NCBI RefSeq assembly: GCF_035920345.1
Contig: NZ_CP109149.1
Span: 1,426,001 to 1,490,000, forward strand
From: Nocardia vinacea
GTDB lineage: Bacteria; Actinomycetota; Actinomycetes; Mycobacteriales; Mycobacteriaceae
Reading direction: 5' to 3'
DNA length: 64,000 nt
Positions 51,076 through 58,971 of this stretch are shown one piece after another. The position numbers and the translations under genes are program-made. The notes under the pieces are model-generated. The model ran no database searches and was not told the origin of the DNA. It saw only the letters and a program-made list of their open reading frames with translations. The stretch's first letter is position 1. Each line of letters starts with the position of its first letter.

Positions 51076-51758
51076 CGCGGCGAACCTTCGTTCGATGTAG
51101 TGGCTGGTTCGAGGCGTCGTTGTCCGGTCCGATCACTGCTCGTCAACGCCTGGTCGGACGTTGCGTCGCCTAGTTTTTCGGTGACGAAGTCGAGGGCCAA
51201 GGCAAGTGCCGTGTCATGTCCGTCGGCGGCAAGTGGTAGCCACGGCAGCGTCAGTTCGCGCAGGACGGCCTCGACGTGATGGTCTGCGAGAGTTCGGAAC
51301 TGGTGGTTGCCGTCTCTGACCTTGTTGGTTCCCAATGGGATGTGCGGGTCGATTTGAGTCCGGAAGATCAGGTTGTAGCAGTCACTGTGGGAGCGGGCCA
51401 GCGTTTCCAGATACGCCGATCCATCGGGGTCGGCCGTCTCGCCCCGATACTCCAGGGCAGCGCGGTAGTAGCCGAGAGCGTCGGGTACCGCGCGGTCTAC
51501 CAGGACGATATCGGCGTGCAGCCATGCCTCGAGTTCATTGCTGATTCCGCGCGTCATGATCCATAGCGTGGATACCCATGTGTGGTTCCACAGGATCGGC
51601 AGCCCCATCCGCTGTGCCTGCTCGCCGAGGTCGGCCACTGTCGCGACTTCGAGGCCGGCCCTGCGCAGTTCGTGGGCCAGCCGCGCGAGGAACGTGCTCT
51701 TGCCGGTGGAATGGGTGCCGACTACCGCGATGGTGACCGGCCGCTCGATCGCGCTCAC
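51072..51758 (-). CDS. P-loop ATPase, NadR/Ttd14-like (AAA_28) kinase-type
   Basis: A 228-residue P-loop protein. Walker A is VVGTHSTGKST (residues 13-22 region), the acidic strand is IVLVDRAVPDALGYYRAAL, and RDGNHQFRTLADHHVEAVL is a lid-like segment. This resembles the NadR kinase domain and AAA_28/Ttd14 proteins. A nucleoside or nucleotide-like ligand may be phosphorylated. GTG start chosen because it forms GTGA with the upstream stop; GGAAGGTGG precedes it. The C-terminal about 25 residues are low-complexity. Confidence 0.72.
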   Translation of the reverse strand: MSAIERPVTIAVVGTHSTGKSTFLARLAHELRRAGLEVATVADLGEQAQRMGLPILWNHTWVSTLWIMTRGISNELEAWLHADIVLVDRAVPDALGYYRAALEYRGETADPDGSAYLETLARSHSDCYNLIFRTQIDPHIPLGTNKVRDGNHQFRTLADHHVEAVLRELTLPWLPLAADGHDTALALALDFVTEKLGDATSDQALTSSDRTGQRRLEPATTSNEGSPR

Positions 51759-52018
51759 CACAAACCACCTTCCGGTTCCGGTGTCGGCCGGAACTCGGCC
51801 AGGCCCGCTGCCTCGACCAGGTCGGGCCACTCCAAGCCGCCGTCCTCGATCAGCGCGCACAACAATTGCCAAGCCGCCCATGTGTCGTACCTGGCGCGGT
51901 GGTAACCCTGTCCGGCCGCGGCGGTGTCCAACCGTCCCCGCTCGATGAGCTTGTCCGGAACAACGGCGAGCCGCTCCGACTGGTATTGGCGGCGTTGAGG
52001 ATTCGTCGCTCCAGCATT
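51755..52018 (-). pseudogene. Orphan C-terminus of a DEDDh-type exonuclease
   Basis: An 87-codon stretch, in a different frame from the radical SAM reading, has no start but convincing protein character: NPQRRQYQSERLAVVPDKLI, then GYHRARYDTWAAWQLLCALI and IEDGGLEWPDLVEAAGL. HRARYD is the motif III pattern (HxAxxD) of DnaQ-like exonucleases. Its stop overlaps the ATPase start (GTGA), as a native gene end would. The N-terminal part with motifs I and II is missing. It is best explained by a deletion that removed the front of the exonuclease gene together with the back of the radical SAM gene. Confidence 0.6.
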
Positions 52019-52713
52019 TCAGGGAACACCTTGCGCCTAACGCCCTCCGCGTACGGTTCCGGCAGGCCGTGAGCGCGGTAGTAGTCGCGGATCTGATCCT
52101 TGAAGAACAGACCGGTGAACACCGTTGCATGGGCATGGTGGCTCAGTTCGAGACCCCGCCGCAGATGGGACTCCGAGTCGTTGAGACCTGGAACAATCGG
52201 CCGCCAATACAACACCACCCGATACCGACTCGCATACTTGAACGCCGTCTCCAGAGAGCGGGCCGCGATAGCAGAGTCGACGGGCTCGATGCGGGGGTCC
52301 TCGATGCCCGAATGCGTCACCAACACAGTGACTTTCAGATTTGTGATCGAGTTCAGTACCACACAGTCCTCGGGCTCGATCCGCCACCGGGTAATCACCA
52401 GAACATGGTTGGTCAGACCCAGCCCGTCCAGCAGCTTCAGCATCTCGAAGGTATGCGGCTTAACTCTCGGCAACATCGGGTCGGTGGCTCGGTTGAGCAA
52501 TTGAATCGGCGTGATATGCGGTCGGAACCAGCGGTGCCCGGTCAGCATCTCAGCCGCCACCTCATCGCTCATCAGCGCCCGCGGCACCTTCATCTCGAAA
52601 TTGTCGAACAAGTGCCGCACGCAGTACCCACAATCCAGCGGGCACCCCACGATCCAATTCAGACTCAGCCCGGACTTGCGGTAATCGACCACATCCAGCA
52701 ATTCCGGCCGCAT
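51850..52713 (-). CDS. Radical SAM protein, C-terminally truncated
   Basis: Reads as 287 residues. The cluster motif CPLDCGYC (Cys24, Cys28, Cys31; CX3CX2C) follows DVVDYRKSGLSLNWIVG. The barrel continues through VLVITRWRIEPED and VLYWRPIVPGLNDSESHL to RRKVFPEMLERRILNAAN near residue 238. After that the text (SRSGSPLFRTSSSSGDGWTP) is out-of-frame reading of the next gene. It resembles spore-photoproduct-lyase-like radical SAM proteins of actinobacteria. The auxiliary C-terminal part is lost, so it may be inactive. Start ATG is 22 bp from the divergent XRE gene start; an upstream TTG is also possible. Confidence 0.7.
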   Translation of the reverse strand: MRPELLDVVDYRKSGLSLNWIVGCPLDCGYCVRHLFDNFEMKVPRALMSDEVAAEMLTGHRWFRPHITPIQLLNRATDPMLPRVKPHTFEMLKLLDGLGLTNHVLVITRWRIEPEDCVVLNSITNLKVTVLVTHSGIEDPRIEPVDSAIAARSLETAFKYASRYRVVLYWRPIVPGLNDSESHLRRGLELSHHAHATVFTGLFFKDQIRDYYRAHGLPEPYAEGVRRKVFPEMLERRILNAANTSRSGSPLFRTSSSSGDGWTPPRPDRVTTAPGTTHGRLGNCCAR

Positions 52714-52735
52714 CGCCGCTCGCTGCGGGGCTTCG

Positions 52736-53581
52736 ATGAACAATCCGGTCGCCGAACCCGATCGGCAAACAGCGACCGTTGCCGACCAATTGGCGCACGA
52801 AATCAAGCGATTGAGACTCGATGCGGGTCTGAGCCAGCGCGCCCTCGCCACCAAGATCGGCTATTCACGTCAGTACGTCTCCATGACCGAATGGGAGGAC
52901 ACCAATCTCCCCTCGCAGGAGTTGATAGCCGCCATCGACGCCGCACTCGACGCGAACGGCACACTGAACGCGCTGCGCACCGAGGCTAAAATCGATCATC
53001 AACTGCAGGTGCCGCTCGACCCGCGCGTCGTCGACGTGACGAAAACCGACCCTGCCGGACATCCCCATGACCTGACTGCGGTCAGCGCGCTCTATCCGTG
53101 CCAGGCCGACGCGGCGGATGATGTCCGCACACTGGCGAAAGAGGCTGGGTCCGTTGATGTCATGGCCGTTCGGGGACTGGGAATCCTTGGCCTGAACGAC
53201 TCGCTGCTGCGCAAAACCATCCCGGCCGCGACGCAGTTGCGTGTGCTACTGCTGAACCCTGACTCGGCAGCGGTCGCTCGCCGTGCCGACGAGATCGGAG
53301 AATCAACCGAATCGTTCGCGGCAGGAATCCGGCTCGCGATCGCGCGCGTCAAGGAACTAGCTGCTGCTGGAAGCCCAGTTGAGGTCTACATCTACGATCA
53401 GATCCCGGTGTGGCGGATCATCAGGATTGATGATGTTTTGTTCGTTTCTGCGTTCACCATCCAGCATGAAGGACATGCGTCCCCGATCCATCGGATCGAA
53501 CCCAGCGTGCGAGGTGTCTTGCACCACGCATTTGTCCGGACGCTGGAGCAAACCTTTTCTCATGCGGATCGGGTTGTCTGA
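52736..53581 (+). CDS. XRE-family HTH regulator with C-terminal effector-like domain
   Basis: A 281-residue protein. The N-terminal HTH is LAHEIKRLRLDAGLSQRALATKIGYSRQYVSMTEW (about 20-55). The C-terminal about 150 residues contain DVMAVRGLGILGLNDSLLRK, LRVLLLNPDSAAVARRADEI and VEVYIYDQIPVWRIIRIDDVLF, which resembles the phospholipase-D-like/DUF5919 domain found on actinobacterial XRE regulators. It diverges from the radical SAM operon by only 22 bp and lies 13 bp before the CYTH gene. Likely the local controller of the block. Confidence 0.78.
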   Translation: MNNPVAEPDRQTATVADQLAHEIKRLRLDAGLSQRALATKIGYSRQYVSMTEWEDTNLPSQELIAAIDAALDANGTLNALRTEAKIDHQLQVPLDPRVVDVTKTDPAGHPHDLTAVSALYPCQADAADDVRTLAKEAGSVDVMAVRGLGILGLNDSLLRKTIPAATQLRVLLLNPDSAAVARRADEIGESTESFAAGIRLAIARVKELAAAGSPVEVYIYDQIPVWRIIRIDDVLFVSAFTIQHEGHASPIHRIEPSVRGVLHHAFVRTLEQTFSHADRVV

Positions 53582-53594
53582 AGTGGAGTCGAGA

Positions 53595-54161
53595 GTGATC
53601 GAAGCCGAATACAAGGCCCGCCTTGCCGACGCTGGTGCTGTACGGGAGAAGTTGACAGCCCGTGCGGAGGTCGACGTCGTTTCCTACCACGACACGTATT
53701 TCGATGACCCCAGCGAGTCCTTGAGCGCGGCCGGCCGCGAGTTCCGGTTGCGGACGGTTCGCAATGCCGAGGGTTCCACGCGCCACCTTCTCACGTTCAA
53801 AGACGCGGCAGTCGACCAGGAAACCGGGTCCAAACCCGAGTACGAGACGGACGTGGATCAGCGGGATGCGATGGAGCAGATCATCCGGCGACTGGGCTAT
53901 CGGCCGAAGATCTCCTTCACCAAGCAGTGCGAGAACCACGGATTCACCGCCGCTGGGCGCGAGATGCTCGCGACGGTCGTCACGATTCCGGAGATCGACG
54001 GAACGTTCTTGGAACTGGAGACCCTCGTCGAGGCCGAAGACGACCTCGGCAACGCACTCGCCGATCTCCGTACGGTGCTGGCAGCCCTTGGCGTCTCGCC
54101 TGATCAGCTCACCACCGAGCTGTACACCGATGCCGTGACCGCAAGTCGCCACACAGGATGA
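53595..54161 (+). CDS. CYTH-domain protein (class IV adenylate cyclase / triphosphatase-like)
   Basis: A 188-residue CYTH-fold protein. All tunnel motifs are present: ExExK at the start (IEAEYK), FRLRTVR, LTFKD, KPEYETDV, SFTKQC and FLELETLV. Such proteins bind triphosphates with divalent metal and act as adenylyl cyclases, thiamine triphosphatases or tripolyphosphatases. GTG start chosen with GGAG 7 bp upstream; an ATG eleven codons earlier overlaps the XRE gene. The NadR/Ttd14-like ATPase is encoded in the divergent operon; in eukaryotic Ttd14 the two domains are fused. Confidence 0.82.
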   Translation: MIEAEYKARLADAGAVREKLTARAEVDVVSYHDTYFDDPSESLSAAGREFRLRTVRNAEGSTRHLLTFKDAAVDQETGSKPEYETDVDQRDAMEQIIRRLGYRPKISFTKQCENHGFTAAGREMLATVVTIPEIDGTFLELETLVEAEDDLGNALADLRTVLAALGVSPDQLTTELYTDAVTASRHTG

Positions 54162-54225
54162 GCAGTATGAGCGCGGATGCGCGAACGGGTCGGCAGACGT
54201 CTTGGGACAGGCGTGGGTGACGAGG

Positions 54226-55275
54226 CTATTTTGCCGTCGGGTGTTCCCATGCTCGTCCATCTCCTCGCTCGAAGTGCTGCACGCCGTCCGAATCCTTCGC
54301 GGACAACACATTTCGGGCGACCAGGACGTCGAGATGCGCCATCGTCTCGCACGTCGCAACCATCTGATTGAAGTCGTCGAGGGTGCTGAACGCGCGGTCG
54401 CGTCGCGTCCATGTCAACGCTCGGGCCACCGCCACGCCGGTGCACGGACCAAGATCGCCGACGACGGTGACGATTTGCTCGAACCGGTGGTCGTGATGGG
54501 CGAGAAGTTCACGAGCGCGTTGCCCGACGCTGCCTCCGGTGGGCCCGTGCGCGGGCAACATCTTCTGGCCGTCATCGTCCTGCAGCAGCACCAATGAGCG
54601 GAGGAAGTTGTCCAATGGTAGTTCCCACGGGCCCAATTCGAATCCGATCGATGGGGTGATCGTGGGCAGCACGTGGTCTCCGGTGAAGACGAGCCCCTTC
54701 TCGCGATCCTGAAAGATCATGTGGCCCTTGGTATGTCCGGGTGTCGCTACCGCATGGAGATCGAGCCCGGTGATGGCCAGTGCGCCGGGGCGCAGCCAGT
54801 GGTCGGGCTGTTCCCAATCGTCGGGTTCGAACGGTTCGGCGATGCCTGCCGCATGAGCTCGTCGCGCGATATCTTCTGCGCCGGCACGACGCAGTTCTCG
54901 TAGCGAACTGTCGGGGACGTTGTTGTTCAATGCGTGGATGGCGCTGAGTCCGCCGGCTTCATCGGCGCCGAGATGAACTCGACAGCCGTGCCGACGCCGC
55001 AGTTCGATGGCGAAAGTGTAGTGATCGCGGTGGATATGGGTGACGAAGACATCGTGGATTTCGGCTGCCGACCGACCGATCCGGGCCAGCGCGTCGGAGA
55101 GCTCCCGGTGGGTGTTCGGCCGGTGCCAGCCGCCGTCGATGAGTACGAGGCCGTCATCGGTTTCCAGGACGTACACGTTGACCGCGCGCAGGCCGTCCTG
55201 CGGCATCTGCAGCGGGATGCGGTGAATCCCTTCGGTTATCGGATAACACCCGGGTTCGGCCCATTCGGCGCTCAT
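54226..55275 (-). CDS. Metallo-beta-lactamase-fold hydrolase
   Basis: A 349-residue MBL-fold protein. THIHRDHYTF is the HxHxDH zinc motif; ATPGHTKGHMIF, FTGDHVLP and MLPAHGPTGG supply the other His and Asp ligands. A C-terminal winged-helix-like extension (ARELLAHHDHRFEQI onward) fits the LACTB2-like group. It may open a lactone or hydrolyse a thioester. ATGA overlap with the EthD gene and a shared AACTGA operator put it in the catabolic regulon. Confidence 0.85.
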   Translation of the reverse strand: MSAEWAEPGCYPITEGIHRIPLQMPQDGLRAVNVYVLETDDGLVLIDGGWHRPNTHRELSDALARIGRSAAEIHDVFVTHIHRDHYTFAIELRRRHGCRVHLGADEAGGLSAIHALNNNVPDSSLRELRRAGAEDIARRAHAAGIAEPFEPDDWEQPDHWLRPGALAITGLDLHAVATPGHTKGHMIFQDREKGLVFTGDHVLPTITPSIGFELGPWELPLDNFLRSLVLLQDDDGQKMLPAHGPTGGSVGQRARELLAHHDHRFEQIVTVVGDLGPCTGVAVARALTWTRRDRAFSTLDDFNQMVATCETMAHLDVLVARNVLSAKDSDGVQHFERGDGRAWEHPTAK

Positions 55276-55607
55276 TCGACCGCCGGGGCGAGTGGCACCA
55301 TCGTCTGCTCCTCGCCGTACCAGATCATGCGACGTCCCCGCATGGTGCCCACGTTCTCGACGGCGGCCTTCCATTCCAGGCTCGCCAATGCGGCATCGAG
55401 TGCTTCGCGGGATTCGAAACTCAGAATCGACAGACCGTCCCAGCCGGACGACTTCTCGTCGAAGGATTCGAGGAGTTCGGTGTGCTGCCAGCGCAGCAGG
55501 CCGGGCAGCGGGTAGGTCACCTCCGCGTGTTCACCCCGCCACCATTCGATGAACTGCTCGTGGGTCCAATCATTCGGACGCGATGCGAGAACGATCAGGT
55601 TGTACAT
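55272..55607 (-). CDS. EthD-family dimeric alpha/beta-barrel protein
   Basis: A 111-residue protein with the EthD/DABB ferredoxin-like fold: NLIVLASRPNDWTHEQFIEWWRGEHAEV at the start and LSILSFESREALDAALAS in the second half. EthD proteins are needed in several oxidative pathways (such as P450-based ether breakdown), with an uncertain chemical role. First gene of a two-gene operon; its start is 9 bp from operator copy 5. Confidence 0.82.
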   Translation of the reverse strand: MYNLIVLASRPNDWTHEQFIEWWRGEHAEVTYPLPGLLRWQHTELLESFDEKSSGWDGLSILSFESREALDAALASLEWKAAVENVGTMRGRRMIWYGEEQTMVPLAPAVE

Positions 55608-55616
55608 GCGACTCCT

Positions 55617-55636
55617 AACTGAATTCTGTTCAGTTT
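55617..55636. promoter_or_regulatory. AACTGA-type operator, copy 5 (EthD operon)
   Basis: AACTGAATTCTGTTCAGTTT, a symmetric version in which AACTGAA mirrors TTCAGTT around TTCTG. It lies 9 bp before the EthD start on the minus strand, between that gene and the 3' end of the TetR gene. Confidence 0.75.
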
Positions 55637-55675
55637 TGGCGAGCGTAGAGATCCCACGGTGTGGGAGGTGGGATC

Positions 55676-56299
55676 TCAGTTACGCACGATCCGTACTGCT
55701 GCTTCGGTGACCGACTCGGTGATCTGGTCGAGGGTGACGCTGCCCTTCGGCCGGTACCAGCGCCAGACGCTGATCACCAGGCCGAGGACCATTCGACCGA
55801 GCATGCGGGGGTCGCCCGGAGCGAAGACGCCGGCCTCGATTCCGTCCGAAATCAGCCCGGTCCAATTCTGCTCGATCTGTCGCACGAGCTCGCGCGACCG
55901 CAGGCGTTCGGCCTCTTCTTTGGCCGACTGACGCGGGGCGGCAAGCAAATCCATATGGTTCTGCAGGATGCGGCGCTGCAGGGCATCGGTCGGCGAGGCC
56001 GTCAGCGCCGCGGCGATGGCGGCGCGCAGCGCTTGCTCCGGGTCGGCCTGATCGGCGACCGCGGCGTTGAAGCGTTCGGCCGAATCGGCCAGTTCAAGTC
56101 GCATGATCGTCAGCAGGCAGTGGGCCTTCGACTCGAAATAGTGGTACAGCGCGGTTTGACCGATACCCACCTCGTCGGCGATCGAGGCCCATTTGGTGTG
56201 CTCGTAGCCGACTTTCCCGAACTGTTCGATGGCGGCGGTGAGAATTCCGCTGCGCTTCGAGCGCGCGCTTTCGCGGCGGACCTCGGAGTCGATGGTCAT
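55676..56299 (-). CDS. TetR-family transcriptional regulator (candidate controller of the AACTGA regulon)
   Basis: A 207-residue regulator. HTH at about residues 18-62 (ILTAAIEQFGKVGYEHTKWA then IADEVGIGQTALYHYFESKA). The helical C-terminal domain (LADSAERFNAAVADQ onward) is of the KstR/FadR-like size and may sense an acyl-CoA. It is 45 bp after the CoA ligase gene, and an operator copy lies 52 bp upstream of its start, which fits autoregulation. It is the only TetR gene among the six operator copies. Confidence 0.9.
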   Translation of the reverse strand: MTIDSEVRRESARSKRSGILTAAIEQFGKVGYEHTKWASIADEVGIGQTALYHYFESKAHCLLTIMRLELADSAERFNAAVADQADPEQALRAAIAAALTASPTDALQRRILQNHMDLLAAPRQSAKEEAERLRSRELVRQIEQNWTGLISDGIEAGVFAPGDPRMLGRMVLGLVISVWRWYRPKGSVTLDQITESVTEAAVRIVRN

Positions 56300-56344
56300 C
56301 AGCTCTTATACCCCCGCATTCGATGGTGTGGATTCGACATGACT

Positions 56345-57862
56345 CTACCGGAACTGAGGTGAACTCGGGTCAACTGCGGTGGCCAGCTGTGTCGCCAACC
56401 GCACCGCTTCGGGCCGGGACAACTTTCCGACGGTGTTCTGCGGCAGGTCTTGCACTGTGAACAGGTACTCAGGCCACTTCGACTTGGGAAAGTCCGCCGC
56501 CGCGAGTTGATCGGTGACGGTGGCCAATGTCAGTGGTTCGCCGTCGGTGACAACCAGCGCTGCCGCTCGTTCGCCGAGCATGGCATCGGGCACCGGGACC
56601 ACACACACCTGCACGATGCCCGCCACATCGGCGATGGCCGATTCGAGCTCGTTGATATCGATATTGCGCCCGCCGCGGATGATGATCTGCTTCTGGCGCC
56701 CCGTCACCCGGATCGAGCCATCGATTGCCACCTCGACCAGATCGCCGGTCGGGAGGAAACCGTCCGCGGTGAGCGTCGGCGGAATCGCGACGCCGCCCCG
56801 GGCGTAACCGACGAACAAGGACGGCCCCTGTACCTGCGCATCGCCGATCTCACCGGCGGCCACGACGTTTCCAGTGGGGTCGACCGCCCGTACGACGGTG
56901 CCATGGAACGGTCGCCCGTCCCGGCCGAGCCTGATGGCGGGCGGGTCGTCGAGTTGTGGCGTGGTGTGTCCGAGACATTCGGACATACCGAAAACCCGCA
57001 GGAACGTGGTGCCGAGCTTTTCTTCGGCCGCATGCAGTGCGCGTTCGTTCATCGGACCACCGCCGACGGTCATCGCCCGCAGGGCGGACAACATGCCTTC
57101 CGAGCCGTCGGCCACCGACAGTTGCAGGGCCATGGTCGGAACCAGCATCGTCCAGGCAACGTGGTGCTCCGCCATAGCCGCCAGGGCGGCGGCGGGTTCC
57201 CATTTGCCGATCGACACCATCGTCCCGCCGAGATAGGCAGGTAGGTACATGCCGAAACAGAAGGCGGCCACCGAAGACAGTGGCACGAACGCTCCCACTG
57301 CCTCATCCGGCTCGAGTCGAACCGTGTCGATGGTGCACTGGCAGGCGTAACGGATGGCTTCCTCGGATTGCACAACACATTTGGGACGCCCGGTAGAACC
57401 GGAGGTCATCGCAATGGCCGTGCCTGCGTGCCATCGGTCCACAGAGTCGAACGGACCTGTGCGCGAGCGCAGTACGCGTGCGTCGAAGGCGGTCGCCCGA
57501 ATCGGGAAGCGATCCTCCCGCACACCCCAGCGCCGTAGCGCGTCCGGTGCCGCGACCACCAGATCCGGGGCAATATCCTCGACAGCCAGCGCGAACTCGG
57601 ATTCGGTGGCATGCGCGCCGAATACCGCGACGACACCACCACGCAGACCGACCGCCACCGCCGCCGCCACGGTGTGCCAGGTGTTATCGGCCTGGATGAG
57701 GGCGGTGGGCGGGGCCGGATCGATGGACTCGATCCGCTCGGCCAGCGCTCGGGCCGCCGCGACGATCTTTCCGAGGGTGTGGCGACCGAATTCGTCTACG
57801 ACCGCGATCTGCTCCGGCGCGCGCTGTGCCCGCTCGATCATTTCCTGCGCAAGTGTCTTCAT
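56345..57862 (-). CDS. AMP-forming acyl-CoA synthetase
   Basis: A 505-residue adenylate-forming enzyme. TAIAMTSGSTGRPKCVVQSEE is the phosphate loop, RVFGMSECLGH the acyl-adenylate motif, FLPTGDLVEVAIDG and KQIIIRGGRNIDINE the hinge, and the C-terminal Lys is in LPQNTVGKLSRPEA. It activates a carboxylic acid of the pathway to its CoA ester. Last gene of the seven-gene operon; ATGA overlap with the alcohol dehydrogenase gene. Its last codons overlap operator copy 6. Confidence 0.9.
   Translation of the reverse strand: MKTLAQEMIERAQRAPEQIAVVDEFGRHTLGKIVAAARALAERIESIDPAPPTALIQADNTWHTVAAAVAVGLRGGVVAVFGAHATESEFALAVEDIAPDLVVAAPDALRRWGVREDRFPIRATAFDARVLRSRTGPFDSVDRWHAGTAIAMTSGSTGRPKCVVQSEEAIRYACQCTIDTVRLEPDEAVGAFVPLSSVAAFCFGMYLPAYLGGTMVSIGKWEPAAALAAMAEHHVAWTMLVPTMALQLSVADGSEGMLSALRAMTVGGGPMNERALHAAEEKLGTTFLRVFGMSECLGHTTPQLDDPPAIRLGRDGRPFHGTVVRAVDPTGNVVAAGEIGDAQVQGPSLFVGYARGGVAIPPTLTADGFLPTGDLVEVAIDGSIRVTGRQKQIIIRGGRNIDINELESAIADVAGIVQVCVVPVPDAMLGERAAALVVTDGEPLTLATVTDQLAAADFPKSKWPEYLFTVQDLPQNTVGKLSRPEAVRLATQLATAVDPSSPQFR
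56352..56371. promoter_or_regulatory. AACTGA-type operator, copy 6 (before the TetR gene)
   Basis: AACTGAGGTGAACTCGGGTC, the weakest copy, nearly the same as copy 3. It lies inside the 3' end of the CoA ligase gene and 52 bp before the TetR start, so it may allow the regulator to control itself separately from the long operon. Confidence 0.5.
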
Positions 57863-58971
57863 CGCCTCACTTCTCTCGCGACGCTCGATATCTGTCTACT
57901 CGCTTCCACGCGCCGTGTGCGGCCGGTCAACGGTGGTGGCACGAGTACCGCGCGTCCGGTCACGGTCCCGGCCCGAAGGCGCTGGTAGATGTCGACCGCG
58001 TCCGCGAGGGGATACGTAGTGGCCTCGACGTGGAGTGTCCCGCCCATAGCCATCTCGACCACGGCCGCCAGATCCGATCGGGCACCCCAGAACGGTGCGT
58101 CAACCTGCCACCCGGCGGCGAGGCCGACACGTTTGCCCACGCCCAGGCAGCCGCCGGCACTGCCGACGACCGCGAGTCGGCCCCCTGGCGCGAGCGCTCG
58201 CGCGGCCGACTCCATCGTGTCGGACGTGCCGACGAAATCCAGGATCAGATCGGCACCTTCGTCGAGCTCCGGGATCGCCGAGGCGAGATCGGCAAATGCC
58301 GCATCGCTGCCCAGTCGCAATGCGGCGGAAAGTGTTTCCGGCCGGTTGTCGATGGCGAGGACCCGTCCGGCACCGAAGTGACGAAGGATCTGAATCGCCA
58401 GGTGACCGAGTCCGCCGACACCGATCACGACACAGATCGCGGATTCGTCGATGACATCGGCATGCCGGCGCACGGCATGGTAGGCGGTCAACCCGGCATC
58501 CGCGAGGGGCGCGGCGATGGCGGGTTCCAGATCGCCGGTCCGAACAAGGAATCGGGCCGAGGGAACAACCATGGCCTGTGCCAGACCACCGTGATAGCCG
58601 AGGCCATTGCCGATCGGAGCCAGTCTGCCGTCGGCCCGCGGCCGCAGTGTCAGACAGTAGTTCTCCCGTCCACGCGCACAATTGCGGCAGCGGCCACAGC
58701 CCCAGATGCCATGGACCACAACGGCTTCGCCGAGCCAGGACTGATCCGCACCGGCACCGGCATCGATCACCGTGCCCGCGACTTCATGGCCGAGAGTGAG
58801 CGGCAGCGGATATTCGAAACTCGATTCGGCGGCATCCATGACGTGCAGATCGGAGCGACACAGTCCCGCCGCGGTGACCTGCAGCAGGAGCTCTTCTCCA
58901 CGCGGCTCCGGAACCGCAACTTCACGCAATCGTGGTTCCGTACCCCACTCGGTCAGTTGGACGGCCAGCAT
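57859..58971 (-). CDS. Zinc-dependent alcohol dehydrogenase (MDR family)
   Basis: A 370-residue medium-chain alcohol dehydrogenase. Catalytic zinc residues in GLCRSDLHVMD and LTLGHEVAG; all four structural-zinc cysteines in CGRCRNCARGRENYC; nucleotide fold VVIGVGGLGHLAIQILRHFG with VLAIDNRPE (NAD-type Asp). It oxidises an alcohol to an aldehyde or ketone. ATG overlaps the SDR stop by one base, ATGA joins it to the ligase gene. Confidence 0.88.
   Translation of the reverse strand: MLAVQLTEWGTEPRLREVAVPEPRGEELLLQVTAAGLCRSDLHVMDAAESSFEYPLPLTLGHEVAGTVIDAGAGADQSWLGEAVVVHGIWGCGRCRNCARGRENYCLTLRPRADGRLAPIGNGLGYHGGLAQAMVVPSARFLVRTGDLEPAIAAPLADAGLTAYHAVRRHADVIDESAICVVIGVGGLGHLAIQILRHFGAGRVLAIDNRPETLSAALRLGSDAAFADLASAIPELDEGADLILDFVGTSDTMESAARALAPGGRLAVVGSAGGCLGVGKRVGLAAGWQVDAPFWGARSDLAAVVEMAMGGTLHVEATTYPLADAVDIYQRLRAGTVTGRAVLVPPPLTGRTRRVEASRQISSVAREVRR

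Noticed and set aside
52069..52989. 306-codon open frame on the plus strand
   Set aside because: Mirror of the radical SAM gene and out of frame with the XRE gene; composition not protein-like.
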